From: Patescibacteria group bacterium
GTDB taxonomy: Bacteria > Patescibacteriota > Microgenomatia > Levybacterales > UBA12049
Assembly: GCA_023473785.1 (NCBI GenBank)
Contig: JAMCYD010000027.1
Location: 1 to 23,075, forward strand
Direction: 5' to 3'
DNA length: 23,075 nucleotides
The notes beneath the pieces were generated by a model. That model was given only the letters and a program-made list of their open reading frames with translations. It did no database searches and was not told the origin of the DNA. Positions 21,972 through 23,075 of this stretch are shown one piece after another. A program made the position numbers and the translations under genes. Positions within the stretch are counted from its first letter, which is position 1. The number at the start of each line of letters is the position of its first letter.

Positions 21972-22196
21972 TTACATCAACTCCTGAATTATATAGTGGG
22001 TTACGTAAAGGATAATGACTCCTACTATAAGCGAAGCGAGGTAGGAAATCGTTAGATTGTTTGGAAAAAGGTATAAGTCCATTAATCCCCATGTTCCTCT
22101 CCAAAAAGAGACCACGGAAACGCCAATTCCCATTGCCATTAAAAGTTTGTGATGCAATTTTTGCTTTGAATTAGAATGATGCTTGCTTTTAGGCAT
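21972..22196 (-). CDS. Small conserved-looking membrane protein, two TM segments
   Basis: 74 aa. A basic, His/Lys-rich N-terminus (MPKSKHHSNSKQKLHHK) is followed by two hydrophobic segments (LLMAMGIGVSVVSFWRGTWGL, here given as LLMAMGIGVSVVSFW plus RGTWGL, and SYLASLIVGVIILYVTHYI) joined by MDLYLFPNNLTI. I recall similar RxWGLMDLYLFPNN proteins as hypothetical genes in CPR genomes. No function known. It is the first gene of the unit leading into murI and murD, with its own promoter. Confidence 0.7.
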   Translation of the reverse strand: MPKSKHHSNSKQKLHHKLLMAMGIGVSVVSFWRGTWGLMDLYLFPNNLTISYLASLIVGVIILYVTHYIIQELM

Positions 22197-22213
22197 AAAT
22201 GCAGCTTAGTTTA

Positions 22214-22242
22214 AATATAGCAGATTTTACCAAAGCCAACAA
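22214..22242 (-). promoter_or_regulatory. Promoter of the 74-aa membrane gene
   Basis: TGC-TATATT (22214-22219) with a weak -35 TTGTTG (22237-22242) at 17 bp. The start codon is 17 bases downstream of the -10. Confidence 0.5.
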
Positions 22243-22272
22243 TTAAGAAGCAATCGAAGCTAAAAACCAGTG

Positions 22273-22341
22273 TTGCGGGGCTAGGAGTTGCGCCTAGCCT
22301 GTGAGATTATGAGCCTCACGTGCACTGTACACTACCCCGCG
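22273..22341 (-). tRNA. Initiator-like tRNA-Met (CAU) with reduced D loop and non-canonical T loop
   Basis: A 69-base cloverleaf on the minus strand. The acceptor is CGCGGGG/CCCCGCA, leaving the C1.A72 mismatch that marks bacterial initiator tRNA, with discriminator A and no encoded CCA. The anticodon loop CTCATAA (22307-22313, anticodon 22309-22311) is identical to that of E. coli tRNA-fMet. Oddities: the D stem GTGT/GCAC closes a loop of only five bases (ACAGT) without GG; the T stem CTAGG/CCTAG closes CGCAACT instead of TTCAAAT; the anticodon stem TGAGG/TCTCA lacks the three G-C pairs of initiators; and pair 11-24 is T-A. T8-A14 and a G19-C56 contact are still possible. A near-consensus promoter ends about four bases before the 5' end. 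It may be the true initiator tRNA in a reduced form or a decayed copy. Confidence 0.65.
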
Positions 22342-22351
22342 CGTAAGCTAT

Positions 22352-22380
22352 ATTATAGCAATTTGACCTCAATCTGTCCA
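22352..22380 (-). promoter_or_regulatory. Promoter of the initiator-like tRNA
   Basis: TGGACA (22375-22380), a 17-bp spacer and TGC-TATAAT (22352-22357). Transcription should begin near 22345, just before the mature 5' end. This is among the strongest promoters in the window. Confidence 0.8.
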
Positions 22381-22391
22381 CCTGGTAAAAT
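22363..22391 (+). promoter_or_regulatory. Promoter of the elongator tRNA-Met
   Basis: TTGACC (22363-22368), 17 bp, TGG-TAAAAT (22386-22391). It interlocks with the divergent promoter: each -35 lies within the other's spacer region, so only one polymerase can bind at a time. Confidence 0.8.
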
Positions 22392-22399
22392 AGGCTAGC

Positions 22400-22418
22400 G
22401 CTCGCCTTGCGGCGAAGC
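22400..22418 (+). repeat. GC-rich hairpin in the leader of the tRNA-Met transcript
   Basis: GCTCGCC-TTGC-GGCGAAGC, a CGCC/GGCG-based stem with one bulge, just before the tRNA 5' end. It has the GC bias and CTTCGCC-like sequence of the dispersed repeats seen in coding regions. It could instead simply be a processed leader. Confidence 0.4.
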
Positions 22419-22420
22419 AG

Positions 22421-22492
22421 GCCAGGGTAGCTCAATGGCGGAGCACAGCATTCATAACGCTGCGGTTGTGGGTTCGATCCCCACCCCTGGTA
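22421..22492 (+). tRNA. tRNA-Met (CAU), elongator type
   Basis: 72 bases. Acceptor GCCAGGG/CCCTGGT (G1-T72 wobble), T8A9, D arm GCTC-AATGGCG-GAGC with the conserved GG, anticodon stem CAGCA/CGCTG with loop TTCATAA (anticodon CAU at 22453-22455), variable CGGTT, T arm GTGGG-TTCGATC-CCCAC, discriminator A, no encoded CCA. The 31-39 pair is A.C, a mismatch. A CAU tRNA could also be tRNA-Ile2 if modified to lysidine; the sequence alone does not settle this, and elongator Met is the default. It ends five bases before the ftsB stop on the other strand. Confidence 0.9.
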
Positions 22493-22496
22493 CTAT

Positions 22497-22838
22497 CTAG
22501 AAGAACAGACTCCACCATTTTTTCCAATTCGGAGCATTATCTTTATTTTGTTTAGCTGATTTATTTGCGTCAAGTAATTCTTGAGGAATTATAACTTCCT
22601 GCTCTCCGGGCTTTGCCAGAAATAATTTATTTCTTGCCTCTTCTTCTATAAACTGCTCATTCCCTACGACAGAAAGCTGAGATTTAAGCTTCTGATTTTC
22701 TTCTTTTTCCTTATCAAGATCTTGTTTTGCTCGCACGATTAAATCCTGCTTTTTCCATAAGTCATAAATAGAACGGGCAAGGCTGTTAATTATAAAAATA
22801 GATATAATTATAATTATTATGAAACTTATCTTTTTCAT
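22497..22838 (-). CDS. ftsB: Septum formation initiator FtsB/DivIC family
   Basis: 113 aa bitopic membrane protein of the divisome, acting with FtsL and FtsQ/DivIB to activate septal wall synthesis. Residues 4-21 are a single membrane anchor (ISFIIIIIISIFIINSLA), about 26-60 form a charged coiled coil (LIVRAKQDLDKEKEENQKLK), and FIEEEARNKLFLAKPGEQEV followed by IIP is the conserved family end. The Trp/Lys-rich tail (WKKWWSLFF) resembles tails of FtsB proteins in related bacteria. AAAGGG seven bases before the ATG may be a Shine-Dalgarno-like site, an exception in this window; no clear promoter was found. Confidence 0.9.
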   Translation of the reverse strand: MKKISFIIIIIISIFIINSLARSIYDLWKKQDLIVRAKQDLDKEKEENQKLKSQLSVVGNEQFIEEEARNKLFLAKPGEQEVIIPQELLDANKSAKQNKDNAPNWKKWWSLFF

Positions 22839-22868
22839 ATTGCCCTTTAATTCTGAATAAACTCCATC

Positions 22869-22897
22869 TTGACTGCTGTTGAAATTGTTGATATTAT
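22869..22897 (+). promoter_or_regulatory. Promoter of the tyrosine recombinase gene
   Basis: TTGACT (22869-22874), a 17-bp spacer and TATTAT (22892-22897). The mRNA would start near 22904, about 24 bases before the ATG. Confidence 0.7.
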
Positions 22898-22902
22898 AGG
22901 CT

Positions 22903-22917
22903 ATCTAAATATTAGAT
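22903..22917. repeat. Inverted repeat ATCTAA-ATA-TTAGAT at the recombinase start site
   Basis: A perfect 6-3-6 inverted repeat covering the predicted transcription start, 11 bp before the ATG. A possible operator; no matching regulator is identified. Confidence 0.4.
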
Positions 22918-22927
22918 TTGATCAAGT

Positions 22928-23075
22928 ATGAAAACCGTTAAGCTTAGAGATGCCCACCAACAATTTAAAAACTTCCTAAAAACCAACAAGCACTCAAGCT
23001 CTACAATTGTAGCATACGGAAAAGATATTGAGCAGCTTGTTTCCTTTTTGGAGGAAATATCAAAACAGCGCATAA
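22928..23075 (+). CDS. Tyrosine recombinase (Xer-type), N-terminal part only
   Basis: 49 codons before the window ends. MKTVKLRDAHQQFKNFLKTN, then KHSSSTIVAYGKDIEQLVSF and LEEISKQRI, is the N-terminal core-binding (SAM-like) domain of tyrosine recombinases, with the typical helix-helix pattern F-x2-FL...S-x2-T-x2-AY-x2-DI-x2-L-x2-FL. The catalytic Arg/His/Tyr residues lie beyond the edge. A chromosome-dimer resolvase XerC/D is more likely than a phage integrase given the housekeeping surroundings, but the fragment does not decide. Start ATG is supported by the promoter 31 bases upstream. Confidence 0.8.
   Translation, partial: MKTVKLRDAHQQFKNFLKTNKHSSSTIVAYGKDIEQLVSFLEEISKQRI

Noticed and set aside
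22275..22340. Reading the 22.3-kb cloverleaf on the plus strand (anticodon ATG)
   Set aside because: The plus reading gives a poor T arm and an unlikely anticodon; the minus reading gives complete arms, C1.A72 and a strong promoter.
1..23075. CRISPR array, insertion sequence, prophage or defence cassette
   Set aside because: No regularly spaced repeats, transposase, phage structural gene or recognised defence gene set; the lone Fic protein and Xer-type gene do not make such a system.
1..23075. Recoded TGA (Gly) genetic code as in some CPR lineages
   Set aside because: TGA ends murI, murD, ftsH, the 5' nuclease and the 138-aa gene at family-typical ends, and no gene requires read-through.

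Overview
This window looks like a piece of a small-genome Patescibacteria (CPR) chromosome, probably from the Microgenomates side. That placement is an inference from gene content, not a phylogenetic result. The content is bacterial (RecF, FtsH, FtsB, MurD, MurI, TrpS, a Xer-type recombinase) but includes an ATP-dependent DNA ligase of archaeal type, an archaeal-type UMP kinase, a stand-alone PolA-like 5' nuclease and several small conserved membrane proteins. TGA is used as a normal stop and never appears inside a gene, so the code is standard, not the recoded Gracilibacteria/Absconditabacteria code. DNA is AT-rich and nearly all genes lie on the minus strand in tight, often ATGA-overlapping, units.

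Layout, left to right. 1-265: an excisionase-type HTH protein cut by the left edge. 343-3179: ATP-dependent DNA ligase and Fic protein, divergent from a DUF5654-like membrane protein (3197-3472). 3477-6110: NAD(P)H-hydrate dehydratase, RecF and UMP kinase. 6185-7066: Fpg, divergent from 7174-8907, a TMTC-like membrane glycosyltransferase with TPRs that is an isolated plus-strand gene. 8932-12828: MFS transporter, small membrane protein, GT4 glycosyltransferase and 5' nuclease. 12844-14394: EamA transporter and a DUF975-like membrane protein. 14441-16351: FtsH. 16377-19392: TrpS with two poorly known genes in front of it. 19529-19783: TrpR/YerC-family repressor. 19815-22196: MurD, MurI and a small membrane protein. 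22273-22492: two divergent CAU tRNA genes, one initiator-like and unusual. 22497-22838: FtsB/DivIC. 22928-end: start of a tyrosine recombinase.

Functionally the window is housekeeping: DNA repair and joining (ligase, RecF, Fpg, 5' nuclease), peptidoglycan precursor synthesis and division (MurI, MurD, FtsB), membrane quality control (FtsH), translation (TrpS, initiator and elongator tRNA-Met), and surface glycan/transport genes. I did not find CRISPR, an insertion sequence, prophage or a defence cassette.

The most notable signals are regulatory. (1) At least eight genes have a -10 hexamer six or seven bases before the start codon, implying leaderless mRNAs as the normal mode here. (2) The TrpR-family gene has a consensus promoter whose -10 is embedded in a palindrome nearly identical to the E. 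coli trp/aroH operators. (3) The initiator-like tRNA keeps C1.A72 and the CTCATAA loop but has a five-base D loop and a T loop without TTC. (4) Short GC-rich dispersed repeats have inserted in frame into fpg, a glycosyltransferase gene and ftsH. (5) Two intergenic regions carry mutually exclusive hairpins resembling attenuators.
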